This document shows, piece by piece, positions 26,792 to 37,900 of a stretch of 64,000 nt of DNA (positions are counted from its first letter, which is position 1; every line of letters starts with the position of its first letter). Position numbers and translations under genes: made by a program. Origin of the DNA: Triops longicaudatus (taxonomy: Eukaryota; Arthropoda; Branchiopoda; Notostraca; Triopsidae); the NCBI GenBank assembly GCA_022885665.1, contig JAGQDJ010000202.1, positions 682,001 through 746,000 of the forward strand, written 5' to 3'. The notes below the pieces were generated by a model, which did no database searches, was not told the DNA's origin, and saw only the letters and a list, made by a program, of their open reading frames with translations.

Positions 26792-28019
26792 AGCCGTGTG
26801 TGGAATATTACCATGATGAACTCGGTGATGGCTTGGAGAATTGAAAATATACTCCAATGGTCCCAAACTTTCTATAATTTCTGTATGCACCCAAAATTGG
26901 AATAAAAGATTTAACTGCACGTGAAGGATGACCAGTCCAGGAGGTATAAAAAACGCCAGTGGCATGTAAAACATCTGGATGGGGAAAAGAAGCAATTTTT
27001 ATAAAAATATGTCAGGTTTCCATCGTTTTACGGGACAATTTAATTCCAAAAGAAAGCATTCACCTATTGAAATAGTCAATTGCATGTACCTAAATAAATA
27101 CAACTAAAAATACAATATAAATGTTGGATCGATTCACAACCTGATTCGCATCAGGTTGTGAATAAATATTCTAAGTTTATTGGCAACGTTAGATTAGAAA
27201 AGAAATTTGAACAAATTCAACTCATTGAGTAGATGACGTAAAGGTTTAAAGTTCGACATTCACGAACGTACCATGTAAATCCAATTGTTGAAGGTTCCCA
27301 GGCGGAGAGCCGAGACGAGGGTGAAGTACTCGGAACTATGGTGTGCCTGATGGTGAGCCCAAAAGAAGTTAATCTCTAGAGAAAATGACAGTTTTTATTG
27401 AGAAAGATTTTTTTTTATGGTAATCTTCACCATGCGCAGCTCGGTGGCCCCAGTAGTAAGCCAAATCGACAAAAATGGCTGCAGCGCACCAGGTAATAGT
27501 CGAATCCCAAGGCAAAGTGACGAGTCGAAAATTTGTGTAAACATACACGTACCCAACGTACTCAACTCCCCTTACCATAAGACTAAAAGCACACAAAACA
27601 AAATAAGCAGGCATTCTTGAAGAGAAAAATATTAATTGTCGTTTCTCGCTGCTTACCGAATTAGTTCATGAATCATACCTAGGGCAACGGAAGCTGAAGA
27701 ATCTGACAGTGGAGGTAGTGGTTTATTTTTAAGCCACAGGACGAACCATTCAGCGAAAACCATGAATGCGAAAAAAGGAAACTGCAACAAAACACAGTTT
27801 AATATCATAGATGTGGAGTTTTTATAGCCAAGCTTGCAATATTACGCGAGACTGAAGGTTCGGAACTTGTTCAGGATGCTCGTACGTATATTCTGATGGT
27901 TTGACCAAGTAGAAATACGAACGCACGTAAAGCGACAGTGCGCTCCATAGCTCCGAACCAGTCATTGGCTCCTGGGCTGGTAAAGCATCGCACGCCTCTA
28001 TCTCCGTCCAGTTTGCCAT
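25783..28019 (-). CDS. AGMO: Alkylglycerol monooxygenase (TMEM195 family), complete
   Basis: AGMO is a tetrahydrobiopterin-dependent, di-iron membrane enzyme of the endoplasmic reticulum that hydroxylates the ether bond of alkylglycerols, releasing a fatty aldehyde and glycerol. Nine exons: 28019-27846 (ATG), 27781-27657, 27615-27431, 27375-27272, 26974-26812, 26697-26546, 26490-26356, 26290-26177, 26115-25783 (TAA). Phases close exactly and encode 494 residues, somewhat longer than the about 445 of the human enzyme. The fatty-acid-hydroxylase histidine boxes are present in order: GHRAAHE (across exons 3-4), AHHQAHHSSEY (exon 4), and SPSHHRVHHG (exon 5), followed by DYCLDKNYGSFLIIWDRMFG and EPIVYGLV, the AGMO signature. 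Hydrophobic helices flank the boxes, and the last exons encode a C-terminal membrane block ending in DLWM. A donor at 27678 gives a frame break; the GTAAGC at 27656 restores phase and was chosen. Confidence 0.95.
26750..26784. repeat. Poly(T) homopolymer, 35 bases
   Basis: A run of 35 T sits in the intron between exons 5 and 6 of the AGMO gene. Read on the gene strand it is poly(A). No flanking element was identified. Confidence 0.9.
27133..27162. repeat. Perfect hairpin, 13-bp stem, 4-base loop
   Basis: TTCACAACCTGAT and its exact reverse complement are separated by TCGC. It lies in the AGMO intron between exons 4 and 5. Perfect short stems like this can be the core of a fold-back element or a chance palindrome; no terminal duplication was seen. 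Confidence 0.85.
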
Positions 28020-30181
28020 TTCTCCTTTTTAAAATACCAGTTAGTACAGCAAGAAATACTTATAACACTGTTGACACTTAAATTCTGTTACAATACTAAT
28101 CCATCATATTAATGTTTACCTTTTCCAGAGATATTTGCAGGGACGAAACTATACTCCTTATAGTTTGCTTCCTGCGAAGCAACTGAAGAGAATTAGAAGA
28201 TCTATTTTAATAACTTCAGGTGACGATAGGCTTAGTGGAGGTAATCCTTGCTACATGCAAAAATCAAAAAGGATTTTTGCTACCTTAGGTGAGGTAACCA
28301 AGGGGCTGAGAGCAATGCAAATTAGAGGTTACAGAAGCACAAGGTCGGAACAAATATTTCTAAGAAGCTAGAAAGAATGCAAGGTTACGCTTCAATAAAA
28401 TGTGAACTTTCTCAGGGTCAGGTGCTCACCGGGGGGCATTGCCCCGTAGGGTTGGTGTATCGTGCAGATTTACTTAATGTATCATTTGTTTCTCTACTTC
28501 TTATCTAGTTGTTCTGAAAATGAAGCTTCGCGTATTCATGCTTTGCTTTCGTGTACAACGTCTAGTATCTTACATTTTAATAAAACACAGCATATACACA
28601 TACATGTAGCAAACACATACATGTACAGTTCGTGCGTTAATAAGATGCATTTCTGCTCAAAACATTTTTTTTACACTCAATGAACATAAATAGAAAAATG
28701 ACGAAAACTTTGAAAACCAATTATGAAAATACAATATTCCAGGAATTTTACTGTGGCATCGAAAGTGAAAGGTTTGTCTTATTTTGCACAACAAGCTACA
28801 AAGCCAAAACCTCTTGTTTATTTTCTCAAAAATTGGCCAAAATGTACAAGATAAAAGGGCCCTTTTTCGTTCGAAATTACCCCGTTTGACGGTATCCGAC
28901 CGACAACTTGGAATTACATGTCAGTTTTTATCCCTTAAATAACGATTTAACAAGACACGAAGTAACAAAAAAAGTGGAAAATGAGTTACTATCATGCTCA
29001 AAAAGCAATGTGACAGGAAACACGGTTTTATAGACTTGAGATTATATTCGAATTAAATTCGAAAATTAAGAATGGTACCGTCCTTGGGAAGAGTGGAACT
29101 CGCGTGTTAGCTTCTAGAAAAACAAAGCGAATCGTTAGTCACAACCAAGTATTCCGCTAAGGCTGAAATGGCGTATTGAAGTGTACGTGAATTAACGCGT
29201 AACGCGTGAAAATATCTTGGTCATCGCAGCCCAGAACAGTGTGAGTATTGTTTTGTATATATCTTTGATTGGTTGGCTATAACATGAATACTTTACAAAC
29301 TAATCGCAACCATTTTCATGCATATAACGTACACATATAATCTTTTACTAAGTTGGTAATTGAGCCTTCAAGGACTAAGACCACTTGCGTGTAATCGCTG
29401 TTATTCATAAATAGTATAGAAAAACTTTCCCTTCTGTCAGTTTGCATGAAGCTAATAAGGCTACGGCAAACTATTTGCGTTCTTGAACACTTGGCGGTAA
29501 ACAGACTCTGGCGGGTTTTAGAAGGAGCTACCAGATGTCATGTGCTTGTTTGTTGGTAGCGAATTTGAAATAGAAGGCTGCGAAGGTTTGAGTCTCAGTT
29601 CGTGCTAAGATCGTACTGCGTTTGAACGCTTATAACGTCGATAACTGTACTACATTTTGTTCTGTCGCATTGTATTTTTGTATAGGTTATTTGATACCTT
29701 TAAAAGGGGCTTCGTAAGAAAAACTTTCAAGGCAACGGAGTGTAAGAAACGAAAACGTGACGTTAGCGCTACAGACTTTTCATAACTTGATCATCTCGGG
29801 CTAACCTGTCCCTTGCACTTTTGTCAAATTTGACAGCAAGCATCACTTTGAACAGAGGTAATGAATGCACGTCTTAATTGTTAGGGGCTATAATTCCACG
29901 CGGATATACAGTTTAACAGTTTAACGATATTTTCACACACAGTTTAACGATATTAATGAATTCCGTTTGCTTTTGTATTGTACAATTTAATGTACATCGA
30001 AAACTTTTCTTGAATTTAGTTCGCATAAAAATCAGACTTCCGTATTATGAATCGTATTGATAGTGCGAGATAGCGCTGTAGAATAGAAGATGGCTGGAAT
30101 TTTTTTTTCATCTAAAACGATTTTACATAGAAATGCGTGAGCAAGTGGTGATGTCAAGACAGAAATACTGTACTCCTTTCG
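28020..30181. other. Intergenic: AGMO upstream region and 3' flank of channel gene A
   Basis: The AGMO start codon is at 28019 on the - strand, so its promoter and 5' UTR should lie here. The 3' flank of the first channel gene also lies here. Open frames near 28135-28371 and 28680-28889 show no recognisable content or splice context. A small GC palindrome (ccggggggcattgccccg) occurs near 28430. Confidence 0.5.
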
Positions 30182-33100
30182 TTAGGAATTAGACCGGAAA
30201 CAGCAGCGGAAACACAGCGCGATAACTTCAGCAATTGTAATAAGGCTAGCACCCAGGAATAATCCCATATTACCACCTAATTCACCTAAAGACAACAGTT
30301 TCTTGTAGCTTATAAAGTTTCGTTCATTTATTAATTAAAATTGTCCGATATTCTCCTACCCAGCCATTTGAGGATTGTATTAGTGTGACTTATGCGCACT
30401 TGATAAGTAAAAGACGAGTAGAAAAAATGAAGGACTACCAAATTCTGAGTTGAATTTGCTAAACCTCGAAGATGATATTTATTAATGAGTACGTCAACGT
30501 TAATATGAGCGTAACTCGGTGCAATGTCATAGGTTTCGGTGACGCACTCAATAGGGCAAATATCGCTGGGCCCTAGAAACATTTGAGAAGTTAAAAAAAT
30601 TCACACCAACACATTCAGCTCTTACTTTCTTGTGGAACTCCTGTCTCGATGGTCGAATCCCAATCTAATCCAACTAAAACGCTAGGATCGCAGAAATTTG
30701 TTGAATCTAGAAATGAGTTACAGTAATTTTTTTTATTTGGTCTTCCTATTGGTAGGTTAGGGAAATTTAAAATGTTACATAATTCAATGTAATTTTTGCA
30801 GCGTTTTCATTTTTGTTTTTGCAACGTTTTGTCCAATTAGAGAGCTGAAAGTAGTTGTTGCAGGTTTTTGTGTGGCGTGCATTTGTCATTCATCAGTTTT
30901 GTATATTTTGTTAGTAGAAACTATAGAATTGACGTACTTGCGTGATGAAGGAAAATTGCGGAACAGTTGAAGAAGTGTTGAAAATTCTTCTGGTAAATAG
31001 AGTTCATACAGTTTGCTTCACTGTAGTAGTCATACTGAGGTGTTTTTGCTCTCCTGATTTCAGGATCAGTACTGTCCACACAGTAATATGGCGCCAAGAA
31101 GTTATCTTTCAGTTCACTATTGTCCACCTGTAATTAAAGATTATTGTTTGACACAGCTAACTGACTTTTTGACGGAAACTAAGGTGTCACAAAAATAAAA
31201 CTAAGAATAAACTTCAGTTAGGCTGCGTTTCCACTACCACATTAACGTGTGTTATGGAACAAATTATTGCAGATTATGGTGCTAGTTTCGACCATAGTAA
31301 TTTGTACAGTGTTTGCAACTTTAAATATCACAAGAACGCATAAACAAGCGAAAGTAACATGTAACCTGTTATGATTTGCTCAGAAAACGTGTTAGGATGG
31401 CAGTGAGAACTCAGCCTTAGACACTGGCAAGCTTGGAGAAGTAATATTTACCATCGATTTAGTTATAGGAACCGATACCCATGCATTTGGTAATGCAAAG
31501 CGCCCACTGGTGTGCAAAACTGTCTCAATATGAACTAACGGACTTGATACGGCGTAGTACATCCCCTGTTGCAAGATGTATTCTGCTTTGATCAGTGTGT
31601 TGTCAAAACCTGTGTCAAATCGTATGAGTACATTTTTAACCCGCGTTGTACAAAACAGGAGTGAGCAAATGAAGTATGTGACGTGAAGTACAGTAGAACC
31701 TCAGTTTGAGGTGCCGTAGTTTAACGTTAAGGGAAATGTAGTGTACTCTTTTGTATTATTAGTTCGATCTAGTTAGAATTAGCCTTCAGTTTTATGTCAT
31801 GTTTTCGCAAATCCGTTTTTTATGGAAACTGTAGCTTCATTTCAGAGCAACAGCATAAGAGCGTGCCTGTCTGTACTATATTCGACCAGTTGTCTGTAGA
31901 ACCGAAGGTCTACCATACGAAATAGCAAGTTTTAAGGTTCTACTGTTTCGTTACAGTGTGGTGCACGTACATGTACCGGACGAGTACATATTGGTAACCT
32001 ACTTATGATATGCTGGCTATTCGGTGAAGCATACACCACAAAGCCGGCATCCCTTGATTCGTACGGTTGCGAGTTACTTCTCCCGTGTGTAGTAATGCAA
32101 CTACCAAAGATGTTCACGAAGGGTTTCGGGTTGAAAAATAGTTCGCAACATTTTTCGCGCGGGTACCATTGGCCTAACTTGGTGCATCCAAGCAGCATAT
32201 CTTTGCACCTAGTAAATGATAGAAGAATTCATCTCCTCGAGAACATTGAAGTGCGAGAGTTGTGGTGACAACAAAACTCCCAGAATGCGCTAATCGGTTC
32301 ACGTCAGTGGCTGAAAGAATTTCGTGCATTACACCAAGATACAGCGTCTCTTGTTTAAGCAATGAAATTTTATCTTATATTGAAGAAATATCCTTTAAAA
32401 GTGTAAGTTTAAAATAATTTTTTTATATATTTCTGATATTTCTTCAGGGTTAACTAATGATTCCGTATTCTTCTTTATTTATGAGATCTTTCTTTAGAAT
32501 TTTACTCTTCTTTAGAATGAGATCTTTATGCCAGCCTTCTTTTTAAATTTGCGTTACACTAGAACAAAAGTTATAGAAATTTAGATAGACCTAGTTGTAT
32601 AGTAGGCGAAAAAATGTCGATCCAAAAAAGTCGCGAGGAGATGGCGTGGAAGGACAACGCAACGTAACTACAGCGTAGTTAAAACGAAAGGTCGATTTGT
32701 TTGGATCGAATTTTTTTACGAGGATTGTACTTTGTCAGGCGTTGTACAAAGTACACATGCAACCATATTCAGAATTGACCAACACTTGTGTGAAGAACAT
32801 ATTTGAAGAGCAGATTGTTGAAACTTGTTAGCTTTTCGAGAAAAGTCCATTGTGGGAGCATTCTGATGAATATTCGCACAGTGGACACTCGTACATTGAT
32901 GATTTTTTATTAAAATTAATCCTATACATGAACCTGCAAAGCGAGAGTGTATCAATTAGGTTTGCTTTCTTATGTTCTTTGATGCTTTTTTGTCTTTTCT
33001 GTTGTTAACATCATCGAATCGGCAAGTCCACAGTAAATTGTTTCATTTTTCGTAGTGCCTTACTGAATCGCTGCGAGTTTAACCACATCTGTCATTGTCC

Positions 33101-33808
33101 AGGATCCGTTAGCCAGAATACGATCAAATTCGGCTTTTAAAGCTGCACTAGCCGTGGTGTCGTTTTTAAAAATACCATTGGGAGCATTATCTGAAGTAGC
33201 TAAGGTCAAGTACGTCGCCACGGTACCATTGAACCCCATAGCTAGCATAAAATTCAATAATAAAAATTAGAAAAATGAAATTCTCGAATTATTCGAACTT
33301 ATTCTTTTCGTTTCATGACTTTGAAAATTCCAAACGAAAAGCATAGGAAGTGTCCGATTCAAAATTTCAGTTTAGGTTTAAATTATTATCATGTAAAAGT
33401 TCAATTACCTTCTAGTAGGGTTCCGTTGAAAATGCTTGCATCACATATATGAATGTCCGGGAGAATCACTGGTTTTCCGTCATAGTTCTTAAAGCTAGTC
33501 AAAATTTCACTGCTTAATGTACGGTTAGCCAAATTGGCGATACTTAAGTAGACCAGATAGGCTGCTATTGCAAAAAAAGTTGCCACAATCACCACCCATA
33601 CAATCTTGAGGAACGAATATTCCTTAGGATTCACTACATGGCCCAAGCCATGGCAGCTCGTTGTTTCGCAAAACTCCACGAGTTTTTCGCACTGACGCTG
33701 TTTAGGCACGTTGTTGAGCCTTCGCGTTTTTCGAGTTTGTCTTAAAAAATGTTTGTGAAAGAAAATAGGATATACGTCCGCACTCGACAAAACACCGTTG
33801 TTCTCCAT
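30182..33808 (-). CDS. DEG/ENaC (pickpocket-like) sodium channel subunit, tandem copy A, complete
   Basis: This is a subunit of a trimeric, amiloride-sensitive-type cation channel with two membrane helices and a large cysteine-rich ectodomain. Eight exons: 33808-33409 (ATG), 33241-33064, 32208-32003, 31609-31452, 31127-30938, 30706-30626, 30572-30360, 30285-30182 (TAA). The phases close to 509 residues. Landmarks: cytosolic His-Gly gating motif (CHGLGHVV), first helix (IVWVVIVATFFAIAAYLVYL), post-helix motif LPDIHICDASIFN, ectodomain segments (FGSCITTHG, ESRDAGFVVY, VDNSELKDNFLAPYYC, CPIEC), an F-Y-rich strand (HFFYSSFTYQVR), and the pore block GELGGNMGLFLGASLITIAE containing the G-A-S selectivity triplet. 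The C-terminus ends soon after the second helix. Introns 3 and 4 hold MITE-like elements. It is adjacent and parallel to two paralogues. The ligand or stimulus cannot be inferred. Confidence 0.93.
31221..31416. mobile_element. MITE, PIF/Harbinger type (TTA target duplication)
   Basis: Terminal inverted repeats of about 29 bases begin GGCTGCGTTTCCACTACCAC on the left and, reverse-complemented, GGCTGAGTTCTCACTGCCAT on the right. The element is flanked on both sides by TTA (31218-31220 and 31417-31419), the 3-bp duplication typical of PIF/Harbinger elements. It is 196 bp, has no coding capacity, and sits in the intron between exons 4 and 5 of channel gene A. Confidence 0.75.
31691..31945. mobile_element. 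MITE-like element with CAGTAGAACCT termini
   Basis: The left end CAGTAGAACCTCA and the right end (reverse complement CAGTAGAACCTTA) form an inverted repeat of about 13 bases around 255 bp of non-coding sequence. The left flank is TA, the right flank TT, so a TA target duplication would need one mutation. Termini of this style occur in Tc1/mariner/pogo elements. It sits in the intron between exons 3 and 4 of channel gene A. Confidence 0.6.
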
Positions 33809-34927
33809 AGTTCTCTACGATCAACTGAGGCGGAAAAGTACCGCGGTGTCCCTTGTCGCTCAGTTCTGTTCTGCGTTGCCAAAATGTATCCGCGTTGTCT
33901 TGCTGACATGTTACTGTATTTTCATAGAAGAACCTATCCGTTGACCAGAGACTTTCGTATATAGATACTATGATATTGCTTAATTAACGCACGGTAGCGC
34001 AGGATAGCATGGTAATATATTTCACGCTGGTACATCGAGCTGTGTTATCTGAAGAATAGTCGAAGTCAAGTGCAACGGAGTTTTCTCTTTGGTCGGTTTC
34101 TTCTCTGTCGAGTGTGGGAACCAATTGGGAGCTGTCGCTTTTATTGACAGTTGTGCGTTATGTTCACCGTAATTACCAGAATAATATATAGCCTATTCAT
34201 TCAATGGGTAAAGGGCGCCAGTTATAGCCGAAATGTACCGTAAAAATGATGGCTCAACATTTATCGTAAAGCCAGCATAAAATGAGAGCATACTAACGTG
34301 AAGTAAACTATTACCTAAAAAAACAGGTTATTTGAATTTTGCGTGCCTAGTTTCGGCTTATATTTTTCAGCAAATTTTGCGTTTTGACATCTGACTCTTG
34401 TGGCGGAAATAAAATTATATCAGTGCCACTGTCAGAATCTGAGCAATTTATAACTCATGTTAGCGGATTTTACTTATTTCGAATGCATTTGAATTATTGA
34501 ATTGATGAACTTCAGTTTGATCTTGATTCAGCTTTTAAAATGATTTGAACAGAAACGAATAAACTGTAGTAAAATTTGGAAGAAGTGACTTGACCTAAAG
34601 AATACTTGACTTGTCAGTTTTGGAACTTAAATGTGACCCCGTTCTAGAGACTTGCATTCGTTGAAACTGAGGTTATTCCTCTGAATCGTTCGCAGTGAAC
34701 ACATGTTACATCTGTATGTTAAAGTTTCACTATTTATTCATTTTACGTTTGTAGGAAGTATCCAATATTCAAAACTTCAGGTTTACGGTTTGACTAGTTA
34801 AGAGTGAAAAGTGCGCAACATACATGGAAATAAATATCCCTTGTGTCACAAAATGTAAATTGAATTATGATGCGTACAAGGAATTATTAAAACCGAGAAA
34901 TGTAAGTGTCAAAGATTGCCGCGTCCT
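33809..34927. other. Spacer between channel genes A and B
   Basis: About 1.1 kb lies between the start of gene A and the stop of gene B. It must carry the promoter of A and the 3' flank of B. No coding exon or clear promoter motif was seen. Confidence 0.5.
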
Positions 34928-37900
34928 TTATTCTGCAAAGCAACGAATGCAGAGAACGAGGAATTCCACAATGGTTACAAAGCTGATTCCAAGCCAAAGA
35001 CCCAAGTTACCACCCACTTCGCCTGTACAAATGATTTTTTTTTTTATTTTAAAGCTAGTTTTTAATTTCTGGCTATTTTGTGAGAGGAAAAATTATTGAA
35101 TAGGAAATAGATTTATCTACTTACCGAGAAAATTGGTCAAAGTAGTTGTGTGACTTTTGCGTACTTGGTAACTGAAAGTGGTATAAAAGAAATGAAGCAC
35201 TACTGGGAAGGCATCGGTTTCCAGGTTTTTACTGTTATCGTATTTGCTTAATAATATCCCTTTATTGATTTGTGCATAACTGGGAGCTACGCTGAAATGC
35301 TCCTTGATGCATTCTATTGGACAAGCTACGGAGGGATCTGTAGAGAAATAATGAGCAAATATTAGATGAAAGAATTTTCTTTAGTTTTTTTGCCGCTTAC
35401 GTAATGTTTCAATTTGCTGAACACTATTAAAGTTTGTTATTTTTACCTTCGCCGAAGATAAGCGTCAAATCAGCGCCAATAATTTGGCTCGGATCGCAGA
35501 TACTCGTGGAGTCTATAGATGAAGAGTGTTTTATCACCATACTACCAAAAAGCTGAAAAGACAATTACTTCCATAATTGGAGAAAACGGTAGAGCAGTTA
35601 TACAAACGCTGATAGTTTCTCTGGTAGGCAGAAAAGAGACAATTGATTTCACTATAGTAAAGATAGTCTGGAGTCTTTTGTTCCCTGTAAACAGGATCGT
35701 CCGAGTTTATGCAAGTGTATGGTGCTAGGAAGTTACTTTGCACTTCGCTGTTGTCAACCTAATTAATGGAAAAGGTCAAATTTTACTCAAAATCAGTCAC
35801 GCTTGAGTTAATGACTACATATTGTATTTACCCGTTAATAAGTAAAACTAGTTTTGAAATACAAATAAGCTATATATGTTGTTTCCGTTCAAGATTCAGA
35901 ATTGGTTTCTAATGGAAATATCGTACATGACAGCATTGTGCAATACATGTACATACTATACAATACTACACAGTACTTTGTAGTACCCTTAAGTAAACGT
36001 CAAGCGTCCTAACGGTTGAAAGAAGGTAACTCTTGACTAAAATAGGTGGTGTAACTAACCATTGATTTTGTAATGGGACTAGAAACCCAAGAATTGGGCA
36101 TAGCGTAACGGCCTTCGGTATGCAAGGCAGACTCGATATTCAGAGCTGGACTTGACACGGCGTAATAAAGTCCTTCTTGCATGATATATTCAGGTTTGAT
36201 AAGCGTGTGATCAAAATCTGTGAAGAAGTTACAATTAGATGGTTTCAGCTTTATTCGGTATTTTATGTAGATTATATTTTTAGTTACTTATAACATGACG
36301 TGTGTTAGGAATCGCGTACACTACAAATCCAGCATCTCTGGATGTGTAAGGTTGTTGAAGAGCTTTCCCGTGCGTGGTTATGCAGCTTCCAAACGTACTC
36401 ACGTACTCCTGAGGAGCGAAACACTTTTCGCAACATTCTCCAGCCGGAAGCCACTCTCCATCGTATGAGCAACCAATCAGCATTTCTTCGCATCTTTTGG
36501 GATAGTTGAACAGTTTTAAGTAGTAATATAAATAGTAATACTGTTTAAAATAGTATTTTAAAGAGCAATATTCAGGAGGATTACCAGTAATACAGCTTAG
36601 CCTGTATTGCGTTATTCCTAAAATTATGACAAAGGTGCATAGAAGCGGCTTAGAATGTGCCGCATTATTTTGCGAAATTTCCATCAATTCGGTTTCATGA
36701 TATTTATCATATTGAATAGCTAACTGACAGGTGAATTTGCTGATTTACTCAGGCGATGCTTCCGGTACTTGCGTGTCGTACCGATGTCCCATAAATCGTA
36801 ACTTCACTGTACAGGCGTTGAAAACTATGAGAACACGAGGGTTTACTACTTTCGTTGTTAGAGTTTAAAGCGATAACTTGATGTTAAACACTAGGGTTCG
36901 AGTGTGGACAATTTTCACGTTTTAGATTTGGGTTAAACGAATAAATTGGCGAGAAATAGGCCCAAACGCGAAGTTAACTTTATATTTAAACGAGTAGTAC
37001 TATTCGTTATTGTCAAGGATTGAGTGCAAAAAAAGGCTACCGTATATAGTGGCGCAAAAGATTACGAAACGTCAACGTTGGCAAATGAAATAGATCACAA
37101 CCATAGTTGAGTTCCCAGAAATAGATCAAGAAAGAAAAGGTCTCGGTTTTGGGTCAAAAGGCATACAAACATGCGAAGCAACGGTTTAGGAATACTAATA
37201 GACCATATTTACTTGATAGTTGCGAGGTCTATCACATCTTTCATAGTCCAAGACGAGTTACCCAATATTCTGTCAAATTCTTCTTTCAGTTCCATTTGTC
37301 TGGCGACGTCGTTCTCCAAAGCTACGGTATAAGCATTTTCCGAAGTGGACAAAGTCAGATATGTTGCCATTGTGTCATTGAATCCCATTTCTGTTCAGAA
37401 GTACTTTGTTAATAGACAATGTCCTGCATTCGCTGTACGTGTCATTTTTAACTACAGTGCCCTCCACTTAAGTCCAATTCGGATAAGACGAAAATCCGCG
37501 GAACTCGAACGAAAATATATGGGTCCCGTTGTAATCCTATTTAACTCAATGCAAACGAAGTTTGGTTAAGACGAATAGTCGAATAGTCGCTTTACTGGCA
37601 AAAAATTTCAGGCCCACTGGGTATCTTTCAGTGGTTCAAAGTTTCGGATAATGTCCTGAACAGACTAGCTAGTTCCTGAAAATTAAAGCTGACAATTTCC
37701 ACGAACACCTGACCGTATTCCGACGTAACGACCTTTCACGACCTCTTTCATCTTTCACGTTTTTTCCACTGTGACCTTCCTTAGCGATATTTAATTGAAA
37801 TCAGTGAGAAAAAGATGAGTAAAAAAATTTTTTTACTTATAACACGTCATGTTATAAGTAAAAAAGTTCGTGTCAATTGCTCAGCGAGTGGAAGTATCAT

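Noticed and set aside
27657..27679. Alternative AGMO exon 2 end at 27679
   Set aside because: The GTATGA donor at 27678 would put the next exon out of frame; the GTAAGC at 27656 keeps the frame and adds a family-consistent segment.
28420..28460. GC-rich palindrome near 28430 as a mobile-element end
   Set aside because: Too short and no partner end or target duplication was found.
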